Positions 23,893-31,625 of a stretch of DNA of 43,839 nucleotides are shown piece after piece. Origin of the DNA: Bradyrhizobium sp. (GTDB lineage Bacteria; Pseudomonadota; Alphaproteobacteria; Rhizobiales; Xanthobacteraceae). The notes beneath the pieces are model-generated. The model saw only the letters and a program-made list of their open reading frames with translations, did no database searches and was not told where the DNA came from. Made by a program: the position numbers and the translations under genes. The stretch spans positions 1-43,839 of the forward strand of contig NZ_JAURXB010000256.1 in assembly GCF_030654605.1 (NCBI RefSeq), given 5' to 3'. Positions within the stretch are counted from its first letter, which is position 1. Every line of letters starts with the position of its first letter.

Positions 23893-24222
23893 GTGGCTTC
23901 CTTGACCATGAAGCGCTGGCGGAGATCGCCGGGCGCGGGGGAGGGGTTTTCCTTGCCGATCGCGCGCGTCTCGCGCGATCCAGTACGAACTGAACCGCTT
24001 TCGCGCGCTTTCGCCGGCTTTTGTTGCAAATCGTCGGTTCGCAGCCTCGGAACACAGCCCTGCATCCGGCTAGAGGCGAACCGGGATGACCGTGCGCCTT
24101 TCAGGCTCGAATAGCCATGACTTTCTGCTCGGGCGGCGGTGCGCTCGTCGATCCCGGCACGGCTCTGCCTCGCGCGTTCACGACCGGGGCACCCATGCGC
24201 CCTCAGGCGAGGCGGCCCGGTG
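23893..24222. other. Intergenic region with one perfect hairpin
   Basis: 330 bases without a supported gene. GATCGCGCG (23958-23966) pairs perfectly with CGCGCGATC (23972-23980). The hairpin lies 65 bases upstream of the small minus-strand gene and could be part of its leader. Nothing else stands out. Confidence 0.45.
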
Positions 24223-25314
24223 TTACGGGCCTACCGCGACCAGCGCGGCTTTCCTGAAATCCTTGTTCTTTTCCTCGCGCAGCGGGTTTCTGGTTTCTTC
24301 CACCCGCAAATTCGAAACCACCGAGAACAGGACAAAGCCGCCCTTCTTGCGGGGCAGTATGAAATACTGCGAAATGCTGGCGCGTTCGGAATCTTCGCAC
24401 GACGACATGCCCCTGAATACGACCTCGCTGTCGACCAGTTCGCTGTTGCGGGCTGAGGCGAACTTTCCTTTGCAGTCCTTGGCATCGTTACCGACGATCG
24501 CAGAGGCGACGTCCAGACCCTTCAGGCCGCCCTGCGCCGGAATGATTCTGACAAAGCCGATCGCGTCGTCCGATCGCCAGGCTGCGCCGTTGTTGACCAG
24601 CGTGGGCGGCGTTTCCGCCCGGCTGAGTACCCGCGGGTTATTGAGCGAAGCTTTCAGGATGAAGTTGGACGCAAACTCCATAGCCTCGAGCTGAAGCTCG
24701 GGCGTGGACGGTCCCGAGGCTGGCGTCAGGCTGCTGCCGGTTTGCGGCGGGGCCCCGCCGCGCGCGGCCACGGCCGGCGCTCGCTGCGGCAGGACGAAGT
24801 CCCTTGCACCGGCGATGCCGTCGCGGTTCACGGTCACGACGCAGTTGATCAGCGCCGGCAGCAAAATGCCGGTCTTGTCGAGATTGAACTGGAACAGATT
24901 GCCCTGGGCGAAGGCGCTCATGGTCGTCGATGCCCTGAACTGCTTGATCAGATCGGAGGTGTCGGGCATGTCGATGCTGACCGAATGGGCGGAAATGACC
25001 CTGCCGTCGACGTTGAACGGCGAGCGGCCATCGAAGGTGAGAACGATGGGAAATGTGCTGCCCGGCTTGAGTGACCAGCCGTTGTGCAAAAAACCGAGAT
25101 TCCAGGTGACGTTGGAGCTCACCATCACGAAGACGGTGATGCCGCTCTTGTAGGGCGCCGATGCGACGCATCCGGTGAACGCGCCGGTCTGGTCGTTGGT
25201 GAACGCGCCGCCGCTCCAGTTGCCGATCTTGACGGAGCCGTAGGGCCCACGCGCCGTGACCGATGAAGCCGACAGTATCAGCAGCACAATGGCGCCGATT
25301 GCCCTGAGATACAT
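24223..25314 (-). CDS. Exported hypothetical protein
   Basis: A 363-residue protein with a signal peptide (MYLRAIGAIVLLILSASSVTARG). The first half (YGSVKIGNWSGGAFTND ... GCVASAPYKSGITVFVMV ... WNLGFLHNGWSL) resembles the beta-rich region seen in many unnamed Bradyrhizobium exported proteins. A proline/alanine-rich linker (about 195-225) leads to a second domain with two cysteines (DCKGKFASAR ... SSCEDSERAS). Function is unknown. The ATG at 25314 has AGGAG eight bases upstream; the open frame before it is discounted. It seems to stand alone. Confidence 0.75.
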   Translation of the reverse strand: MYLRAIGAIVLLILSASSVTARGPYGSVKIGNWSGGAFTNDQTGAFTGCVASAPYKSGITVFVMVSSNVTWNLGFLHNGWSLKPGSTFPIVLTFDGRSPFNVDGRVISAHSVSIDMPDTSDLIKQFRASTTMSAFAQGNLFQFNLDKTGILLPALINCVVTVNRDGIAGARDFVLPQRAPAVAARGGAPPQTGSSLTPASGPSTPELQLEAMEFASNFILKASLNNPRVLSRAETPPTLVNNGAAWRSDDAIGFVRIIPAQGGLKGLDVASAIVGNDAKDCKGKFASARNSELVDSEVVFRGMSSCEDSERASISQYFILPRKKGGFVLFSVVSNLRVEETRNPLREEKNKDFRKAALVAVGP

Positions 25315-25411
25315 GGTCCGCTCCTGCAATGATGCAGGGTATTGATTCCGCAACCTTTGCTTGCCGGCAAGGGGTAATTGTAGGATTTTCGGCGCAGTTC
25401 GCCGCTCAGCG

Positions 25412-26425
25412 CTACCCCGCCGTGCGCGCCCGCCGTCCCTCGATCGGATAGGCCGGATCGTTGAACCCCGGCGTCGAGGGGTGGCCTGGTGTCACGAGAC
25501 GGTCGATCAGCGCCTCGTCCTCGGCGGTAAAGCGATAGTCCAGCGCCTTGAGATAATCGTCCCACTGCTCTTCGGTGCGGGGGCCTGCGATCACGCCGGA
25601 CACGAAGGAGGAATTCAGCACCCATGACACCGCGAACTGCCCGGCGGTGATGCCGCGGGCCTCGGCATGCTCCTTGATCTGCTGCGCCAGTTTCAGCGAT
25701 TCCGGCCGCCATTCGGTCTGCATCATGCGCTTGTCGTTGCGCCCGGCGCGGCTGTCCTTGTCGGGCGCGGCATCGGGGGCGTATTTGCCGGTCAGCACGC
25801 CGCGCGCCAGCGGGCTGTAGGGCACGATGCCGAGGCCGTAATAATGGCAGGCCGGGAAATGCTCGACCTCGGGCATCCGGTTCATGGCGTTGTAATAGGG
25901 CTGGCTGACCACGGGGCGGGCGATGCCGAGATCGTCGCAGATATTGCAGATCTCGGCGACCCGCCAGGCCCGGTAATTCGAGACGCCGAAATAGCGCACC
26001 TTGCCCTGGCTCATCAGTTCGCCCATCGCGCGCACGGTCTCCTGCAGCGGCGTCGAATGGTCTTCCTTGTGCAGGTAATAGATGTCGATGTAGTCGGTGC
26101 CGAGCCGCTTCAGGCTTTCTTCCGCCGCCTGCAGCACCCAGCGCCGCGACAGCCCGCCGCGATTGGGATCGTTGCCCATCGAATTGGCGAGCTTGGTCGC
26201 GAGCACCCAGCTGTGCCTGGAGTTTGAAATGGCGCGCCCGACCACTTGCTCGGAATTGCCGCCATTATAGGCATCCGCGCTATCGATGAAATTGACCCCG
26301 GCCTCGCGCGCCTTGGCGACGATCCGGTTCGACGCGGCTTCGTCGGTCGGCCCGCCGAACATCATGGTGCCGAGGCAGATCGGCGAAATCTTCAGGCCGC
26401 TGCGGCCGAGGGGGCGGTATTGCAT
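25412..26425 (-). CDS. Aldo/keto reductase
   Basis: A 337-residue NADPH-dependent aldo/keto reductase of the AKR11/Tas-like group. The catalytic tetrad is D48 and Y53 in FIDSADAYNGG, K78 in VLATKLAN and H119 in YYLHKEDHST. The coenzyme-binding part includes YSPLARGVLTGKY and GVIAGPRTEEQ near the C-terminus. It probably reduces small aldehydes or ketones; the substrate is open. The second ATG (26425) is chosen because GAGGAA lies seven bases before it. A family A palindrome sits upstream. Confidence 0.93.
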   Translation of the reverse strand: MQYRPLGRSGLKISPICLGTMMFGGPTDEAASNRIVAKAREAGVNFIDSADAYNGGNSEQVVGRAISNSRHSWVLATKLANSMGNDPNRGGLSRRWVLQAAEESLKRLGTDYIDIYYLHKEDHSTPLQETVRAMGELMSQGKVRYFGVSNYRAWRVAEICNICDDLGIARPVVSQPYYNAMNRMPEVEHFPACHYYGLGIVPYSPLARGVLTGKYAPDAAPDKDSRAGRNDKRMMQTEWRPESLKLAQQIKEHAEARGITAGQFAVSWVLNSSFVSGVIAGPRTEEQWDDYLKALDYRFTAEDEALIDRLVTPGHPSTPGFNDPAYPIEGRRARTAG

Positions 26426-26448
26426 GGGCATTTCCTCGCTGTTGCAAC

Positions 26449-26524
26449 GTCATTGCGAGCTCCGCGAAGCAATCCATGCCTCAGCAAAAAGAAAGCTGGA
26501 TTGCTTCGCTGCGCTCGCAATGAC
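26449..26524. repeat. Extragenic palindrome, family A copy 2
   Basis: Outer arms GTCATTGCGAG and CTCGCAATGAC with inner GCAATCCA/TGGATTGC, as at 3567-3654. It lies nine bases from the end of the thioesterase gene and 23 bases upstream of the aldo/keto reductase start. Confidence 0.85.
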
Positions 26525-26533
26525 GGGCAGCCC

Positions 26534-26959
26534 TCAAGTCTCGTTCTTCAAGATCTTAAACACGCCGCTGGCCATGGCGATACAGCGTTTGTCGACAGTC
26601 ACCTCGGTGGTGATGAAGATCAGGCTGCGGGTGGTGCGCACCACATGCGGCTTCGAGACCAGGGTCTCGCCGATCTTGCCGGCCTCGACGAAATGGGTGT
26701 CGAACTGCACCGTCGCCAGCGTCGGCTTGCCCGAGACGTAGCGGGCGGTCATGCCGCAGGTGCGGTCCGCGAAGGTCATCAGCACGCCGCCCTGCACCAG
26801 GCCGCGGCGGTTGTGGTGCTTGTCCTGCGCGACCAGCGCATATTCGTGCTCGCCGTCGACCAGGCGGTGCCACAGTGGCCCGATCAGATGCAGAAAGCCT
26901 GACGTTTCGACCACGGTCCAGCCGTCTGATTTGAGCTTTGCGGCGGCCTTGTCAGTCAT
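26534..26959 (-). CDS. PaaI-family acyl-CoA thioesterase-like protein
   Basis: A 141-residue hotdog-fold protein. The motif HHNRRGLVQGGVLMTFADRTCGMTA corresponds to the HGG(V/A)LMTLAD helix of PaaI-like thioesterases, with D in TFAD as the likely catalytic residue. The following strand LATVQFDTHFVEAGKIG is also typical. Such enzymes hydrolyse acyl-CoA. The ATG at 26959 is chosen because the family homology starts there and the longer frame would run into the divergent Nudix gene. Confidence 0.87.
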   Translation of the reverse strand: MTDKAAAKLKSDGWTVVETSGFLHLIGPLWHRLVDGEHEYALVAQDKHHNRRGLVQGGVLMTFADRTCGMTARYVSGKPTLATVQFDTHFVEAGKIGETLVSKPHVVRTTRSLIFITTEVTVDKRCIAMASGVFKILKNET

Positions 26960-27038
26960 GTCGTCCTGTCCGTCCCCTGCGGGGCATCCATGTTTTGAGG
27001 GCATTTCATCAAACGCGGGCGTGTTGTAGTCAAGCGGG

Positions 27039-27668
27039 ATGACCAGGCCGTTCGACCATGCCACACGGCGGAATATCGCGGCGCGCTGCGCGGCGTTCGC
27101 GCGGCTGCCGGAAAGCGAACCCGTGCCCGCGCTGAAGCGGGCCGCCGTCGCCGTCGCGCTCACCGAGGCCGAGGCGGCCGGCGGCACCGCATTGCTGTTG
27201 ACCCTGCGCGCCTCGGGCCTGCGCGCCCACAGCAACCAATGGGCGCTGCCGGGCGGTCGCTGCGACGAGGGCGAGACGCCGGCGCAGGCAGCACTTCGCG
27301 AACTGCACGAGGAGCTCGGCCTCGAGCTCGGCGAGGGCGAGGTGCTGGGCCTGCTCGATGACTATCCCACCCGGTCCGGCTATCTGATCACGCCTGTCGT
27401 GTTGTGGGCGGGCAGCAGCACGGCGTTGTCGCCCAACCCCGACGAGGTCGCCTCGGTGCATCGCATCGCGCTCGACACCATCGAGGATGCCGACGCCTTC
27501 TCCTTCACCACGATTCCCGAAAGCACACGGCGCGTGATCCGCTTTCGCCACGCCGGACAATTCATCCACGCCCCGACCGCGGCGCTGATCTACCAGTTCC
27601 GCGAAGTGCTCGCCGGCCGCGACACCCGCGTCGCCGAACTGGAACAGCCGGTGTTTGCGTGGAAATAG
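27039..27668 (+). CDS. Nudix hydrolase, CoA pyrophosphatase type
   Basis: A 209-residue Nudix protein. The Nudix box is complete (GGRCDEGETPAQAALRELHE followed by ELGL, residues 68-91), and the preceding strand NQWALPGG matches the CoA pyrophosphatase/NUDT7-8 branch. It probably cleaves CoA or related diphosphates. It is divergent from the thioesterase gene with 79 bases between; a shared link to CoA metabolism is possible but is inference. Confidence 0.88.
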   Translation: MTRPFDHATRRNIAARCAAFARLPESEPVPALKRAAVAVALTEAEAAGGTALLLTLRASGLRAHSNQWALPGGRCDEGETPAQAALRELHEELGLELGEGEVLGLLDDYPTRSGYLITPVVLWAGSSTALSPNPDEVASVHRIALDTIEDADAFSFTTIPESTRRVIRFRHAGQFIHAPTAALIYQFREVLAGRDTRVAELEQPVFAWK

Positions 27669-27707
27669 GGCGAGTAGCCGACCCTGATGAATGAAACAAA
27701 CACCGCT

Positions 27708-27810
27708 GTCATCGCCCGGCTTGACCGGGCGACCTAGTATTCCAGAGGCGTTTGAGGTGGATCGGGAGAGCGCGGCGTACTGGGTCGCCCGGTCAAGCCG
27801 GGCGATGACA
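27708..27810. repeat. Extragenic palindrome, family E copy 1
   Basis: Outer arms TGTCATCGCCCGGCTTGACC and CCGGGCGATGACA, with inner CGGGCGACC/GGTCGCCCG pairing. Related copies lie at 39843-39930 and 41990-42076. It sits between the Nudix gene and the Bug-type gene. Confidence 0.85.
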
Positions 27811-27884
27811 GTTTTTTCCGGGAGGCGGTTGCAGACCACTGCTCTTTCGACAACCATGCGCCCAACAACAAGGGGAGGCGCCAA

Positions 27885-28856
27885 ATGCGCATCTGGAACG
27901 CACTACTCGCAACCGCGGCCGTATTCGGCATCGGCTTCGCCGCGGCCCACGCGCAAACCTTCCCGAACCGCCCCATTACGCTGGTGATTCCGTTCACGCC
28001 CGGCGGCTCGACCACGATCGTCGGCCGCGGCGTGGCCGACAAGATGAGCGAGCTGCTCGGCGAAAAGATCATCGTCGACAACCGTCCCGGCGCCGGCGGC
28101 ACCATCGGCACCAGGGCGGTGGCGAAGAGCGATCCCGACGGTTACACGCTGCTGCTCGGCTATACCGGCACGCTGGCGATCGGCCCGTCGCTCTACAGGA
28201 ATGTCGGCTACGATCCGCGCAAGGATTTCGCGCCGATCGGTCTGATCGGCAATGCGCCGAATTCGCTGGTGGTCAATCCCCAGTTTCCGGCCAGGACCGT
28301 GGCCGAGCTGGTCGCCTATGCCAAAGCCAATCCCGGCAAGGTCAATTTCGGCTCGGCCGGCGCCGGCACCGCCAGCCACATCACCGGCGAATATTTCGCC
28401 CGCGCCGCCGGCATCACGCTGGTGCATATCCCCTACAAGGGCACCGGTCCTGCGCTGACCGATCTGCTGGGCGGGCATATCCCGATGGCGTTCGCGCCGA
28501 TCCCGGCCTCGCACAGCAATGTCGCGGCGGGCAAGCTGCGGGCGCTCGCGGTGACCAGCGCGACGCGCTCCAGCCTGTTGCCTGAGGTGCCGACGATCGC
28601 CGAGTCCGGCTTGTCCGGATTCGACGCCTCGCTGTATTACGGCCTGGCGGCGCCGGCCGGCACGCCGCGGCCGGTCATCGACAGGCTCAACAAGGCGCTG
28701 CGCGACGCGCTGGCCTCCGACGAGGTCAGGAAGCAACTGGCGCTGGATGGCACCGAGATCACCCCGGGCACGCCGGAAGACTATGCCGCCTTCATCGACA
28801 AGGACGAAAAGAAATGGGCCGGCCTCGTCAAGGCCAGCGGCGTCGAGCAGGAGTGA
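27885..28856 (+). CDS. Tripartite tricarboxylate transporter (Bug-type) substrate-binding protein
   Basis: A 323-residue periplasmic binding protein of the Bug/TctC family. After a signal peptide ending at AAHAQ comes the family opening FPNRPITLVIPFTPGGSTTIVGR, the VDNRPGAGGTIGT loop and NFGSAGAGTASHITGEYF, all known ligand-region motifs. The partner permeases TctA and TctB are not adjacent; orphan Bug genes are common in Bradyrhizobium and some act as sensors. AAGGGGAGG stands before the ATG. Confidence 0.93.
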   Translation: MRIWNALLATAAVFGIGFAAAHAQTFPNRPITLVIPFTPGGSTTIVGRGVADKMSELLGEKIIVDNRPGAGGTIGTRAVAKSDPDGYTLLLGYTGTLAIGPSLYRNVGYDPRKDFAPIGLIGNAPNSLVVNPQFPARTVAELVAYAKANPGKVNFGSAGAGTASHITGEYFARAAGITLVHIPYKGTGPALTDLLGGHIPMAFAPIPASHSNVAAGKLRALAVTSATRSSLLPEVPTIAESGLSGFDASLYYGLAAPAGTPRPVIDRLNKALRDALASDEVRKQLALDGTEITPGTPEDYAAFIDKDEKKWAGLVKASGVEQE

Positions 28857-28880
28857 GGCAAGCGGCCGCGAGCGCTTTTT

Positions 28881-29051
28881 CTTCTCCCCTCCCTCCGCGC
28901 GCACTTGCGCGTGGCGGGGAGGGGTCGGGGGTGGGGAGCGTCTCCGCAAACTCGCTGGCAATGTTACTCGCCGATAGACCCCCCACCCCCGACCTCGAGA
29001 GCGAGCTTCGCTCGCCTCGGACCCCGCCGCGTTGCGGGGGGAGGGGAGAAG
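28881..29051. repeat. Extragenic palindrome, family C copy 2
   Basis: Perfect outer arms CTTCTCCCCTC and GAGGGGAGAAG with inner GTCGGGGGTGGGG/CCCCACCCCCGAC pairing. It occupies most of the gap between the Bug-type gene and the next exported protein. Confidence 0.88.
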
Positions 29052-29102
29052 CGTCCCTTCTTTGGTGGCTGACTTCGACGGCCTTCTTGCTAAACAGGTC
29101 GA

Positions 29103-30296
29103 ATGTGCACCTCAGCGATTCGTTTTTGTTTTGGGTTCCCTGCGCTCGCGCTGTTGCTGATGGCGCCGCCGGCGGCGGCCATCGATGCCGCGGTGCTGCC
29201 GCCGGCCACTGCGGAAGCGATGGCGCAGGTGGCGTCGCCGCAGGCGATTGCGGAATATCGCCGCAAGCTCAGGGAATATCAGGCGGCGCGGGCGGCGTTC
29301 GATCAGAAAGCCGAACCTTATTGGACATCGATTGCCGAAAAACGGCGCGGCCGCAACGCCAAGCGGCGCGAGCGCCAGGCCATCACATCAGACGATTATG
29401 TCCTGACCCAGCCGCCGCTGTATGACGGGCCGAAGCGGCCGGTGGATCCGGAGCCCGGCGACAAGCCCCCCGAGCGCAAGCCGCTTCCCGTCGTCGCCGA
29501 CTTCCTGAAGGCTGCCGCTACGCATTTCCAGTTCACGCCGCAACGGCCCGCCAGAGAGGTCGAGTTCAAGCGCGCCTATGGCCGCACGGCGCTGGCGTCG
29601 GGGCTGACGCGCGAGCAGATCGTGCGAGTCTATGCGTTCGAGACCGGCGGCAACGGCAATCACGACATGCAATCCGGCTTGAGCGCCTCGCGCCCGGGCT
29701 CGCGCGCGATCTCCACCGCGGTCGGCTACAACCAGTTGCTCACCACCAACAGCGTCTCGCTGCTCGCCGAACAGGGGCATGACATCGTCAAGGCGTTGAC
29801 GGAAAAGGCCGCCGGGCTGTCAGGGCCGGCGCGCAAGGCGATGGATCACAAACTGGCGATCCTGAAGCGGATGGTGGCGTTCACGCGTTCGGTGCCGGTG
29901 CAATGGTCGGAGCACGAAAAACTCGCCAACACGCCGCAGGGCTGGGGCGTCCACGCCCTCGTGCTGGACATCGACATCGGCCCGCTGCTCCAGACCCACA
30001 AGCTGCTGACCTCGGTGCTGTTTGCGCGCGCCAAGGGCTACACGAAACCGCTCAGCGCCGCCGAACTCGAGATGATGAACCTGACCGGCGACTCCACGGG
30101 CCTCGACATGGTGACGATGCCGCAGGCGATGCGCGAACGGGTGCCGACGGCGAATTTCTTCCAGCGCGGCGGCTACGAACGCAACCCGGTCGCGATCCGC
30201 CACAACACGGTGGCGAAGCTGTTGGCGATCACCGACGAGCGGATGAATGTCAACAGCAACCTGCCGGGCGCCAGGGAATTGGCCGGCGCGTTCTGA
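29103..30296 (+). CDS. Exported protein with lysozyme-like motifs
   Basis: A 397-residue exported protein (signal peptide through about residue 26, PPAAA). Residues 45-95 form a charged, probably coiled segment, followed by a proline-rich linker (about 105-130). The C-terminal domain (about 150-395) contains YAFETGGNGNHDMQSG (E180) and AISTAVGYNQLL (G208-L213). These parallel the catalytic ES/ETGG and the GxMQ motifs of lytic transglycosylases, so a peptidoglycan-cleaving role is possible. The rest has no family match known to me. Confidence 0.75.
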   Translation: MCTSAIRFCFGFPALALLLMAPPAAAIDAAVLPPATAEAMAQVASPQAIAEYRRKLREYQAARAAFDQKAEPYWTSIAEKRRGRNAKRRERQAITSDDYVLTQPPLYDGPKRPVDPEPGDKPPERKPLPVVADFLKAAATHFQFTPQRPAREVEFKRAYGRTALASGLTREQIVRVYAFETGGNGNHDMQSGLSASRPGSRAISTAVGYNQLLTTNSVSLLAEQGHDIVKALTEKAAGLSGPARKAMDHKLAILKRMVAFTRSVPVQWSEHEKLANTPQGWGVHALVLDIDIGPLLQTHKLLTSVLFARAKGYTKPLSAAELEMMNLTGDSTGLDMVTMPQAMRERVPTANFFQRGGYERNPVAIRHNTVAKLLAITDERMNVNSNLPGARELAGAF

Positions 30297-30313
30297 TGGA
30301 TTGCTTGATACAT

Positions 30314-30437
30314 CGTCGTCCCGGCCTCCGCGCCGGGACCCATACGCCGTATCCCATCGTTCGGGCACGGCGTTAGAGACCTTCTTCAATGACTGCCGCC
30401 GCGGAGTATGGGTCCCGGCGCGGAGGCCGGGACGACG
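30314..30437. repeat. Extragenic palindrome, family B copy 2
   Basis: Outer arms CGTCGTCCCGGCCTCCGCGC and GCGCGGAGGCCGGGACGACG are perfectly complementary over 20 bases, with the inner GGGACCCATACGCCGT and TATGGGTCCC segments of family B. It lies between two convergent genes and can serve as a terminator for both. Confidence 0.9.
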
Positions 30438-30454
30438 GGCGGTGGGGCTATCAA

Positions 30455-30778
30455 TCAACCCGGCCCGAACATGAACTTGCCGTCGCCCTCGAGATAGGGG
30501 CCGGTGCGCATATAGAGCTGGCCGTTCTCGCCGATGAAGAACAGCGTGCCCTTCGGCACCTTCTTGGCGCCTTTCAGCAGCTGGCCGGCATTGTTGGTGC
30601 CCATCTTGTAGGAGAAGGTCTTGCCGTCCTTGCCATAGCCGTAGCCCATGTCGGACTTCAGCTCCCAGGGCGTCGGCGCGGGGGCTTGCGCAAATGCCGA
30701 TGTCGCCGGCGCGGCAAGCGCCGCGGCCACGGCAAGGGCGGCTGCCATCAAAAGGGGTTTGGTCGAAGTTCTCGTCAT
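30455..30778 (-). CDS. Small exported hypothetical protein
   Basis: A 107-residue exported protein. The signal peptide (LLMAAALAVAAALAAPATSAFAQ) is followed by a 75-residue mature part rich in glycine, lysine and aromatic residues (SDMGYGYGKDGKTFSYKMGT, YMRTGPYLEGDGKFMFGPG). No cysteine and no known motif are present. It may be a small periplasmic or surface protein; function unknown. It converges on the upstream plus-strand gene across a family B palindrome. Confidence 0.75.
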   Translation of the reverse strand: MTRTSTKPLLMAAALAVAAALAAPATSAFAQAPAPTPWELKSDMGYGYGKDGKTFSYKMGTNNAGQLLKGAKKVPKGTLFFIGENGQLYMRTGPYLEGDGKFMFGPG

Positions 30779-30997
30779 CCTGCATCTCCCAGCGACCGGT
30801 CCGAAGAAACCGATCTCGATCCTTTGAACAAACCACGAACGTCATTATTCCGTCAACGTGCCTGTTCGCCGCATCAGGCTCTCCGGGGAGTTTGCATAAG
30901 GGACTTTACATAAGACTTTGTGATTTCCCGCTTCCGACTTCGCGACTATGTTCCGGTTTCGGTCTAAATCAGTATTTCTGGAAGAAAGCTCATAGGG

Positions 30998-31486
30998 ATG
31001 ATTCGGATGAACCACGCGATGAAGATTTGTCTCGGCGCCGCGCTGTCGCTCGCGACGCTGGTTCCCGTGGCGCAAGCCGAAGATTTCAAGCTCAGCAACA
31101 ACCAGCGAATTGCCTGCAGCCGCGGCCTCAGCCCGGGCAAGCTCAATACCGCGACCTGCAAGTCCTACGCCTATATCTTCAACGTCAAGACCTCGGAGTA
31201 TTTCCGCTGCCAGGTCACCCTGGCGCTGACACGGGACAACAAGGAAGTGATCAACGTGCAGAGCGACGGCGGCTGCGTCAAGAAGCCCCGCATCTTCGAG
31301 ACCGACTCCAACTATTCGTTCGACGCCACCGAGACCGAGCCGCCGAACACCAATTCGTTCTTCGGCACCGGCGGCTACGCGGTGTGGGCCAGCGACAACA
31401 CCGCGCGCAAAGTCCGCGGCTGCATCATCATTTCTTCCGGCCTCGGCTCCGACGTCTCGAAATGCCTGGACATGAAGTTCGAGTGA
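30998..31486 (+). CDS. Exported cysteine-containing hypothetical protein
   Basis: A 162-residue exported protein: signal peptide MKICLGAALSLATLVPVAQA and a mature part with six cysteines (in IACSRG, ATCKSY, FRCQVT, GGCVKK, RGCIII and SKCLDM), probably forming three disulfides in the periplasm. No family is recognised. Starts at 30998, 31007 and 31019 are all possible; AGGG before the second is the best ribosome binding site, so the mature protein is the same in any case. Confidence 0.75.
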   Translation: MIRMNHAMKICLGAALSLATLVPVAQAEDFKLSNNQRIACSRGLSPGKLNTATCKSYAYIFNVKTSEYFRCQVTLALTRDNKEVINVQSDGGCVKKPRIFETDSNYSFDATETEPPNTNSFFGTGGYAVWASDNTARKVRGCIIISSGLGSDVSKCLDMKFE

Positions 31487-31582
31487 TCGCAGGCAGCCGC
31501 GATCGCCACCGCGGGAGCGGCATGCTTCGCGCCGTTCGTCCGCGTTCCGAGACCCGCTGCCGTGGCGATGACTGACATCGAA

Positions 31583-31609
31583 ATGCCCGGTGCCGCACGC
31601 ACCGGGCAT
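31583..31609. terminator. Bidirectional terminator hairpin
   Basis: ATGCCCGGTGC (31583-31593) and GCACCGGGCAT (31599-31609) form a perfect 11-bp stem with a five-base loop, between the convergent exported-protein gene and the tyrosinase gene. Short T-rich sequence follows on the minus strand only. Confidence 0.65.
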
Positions 31610-31625
31610 GGTCCATGATTGAAAA

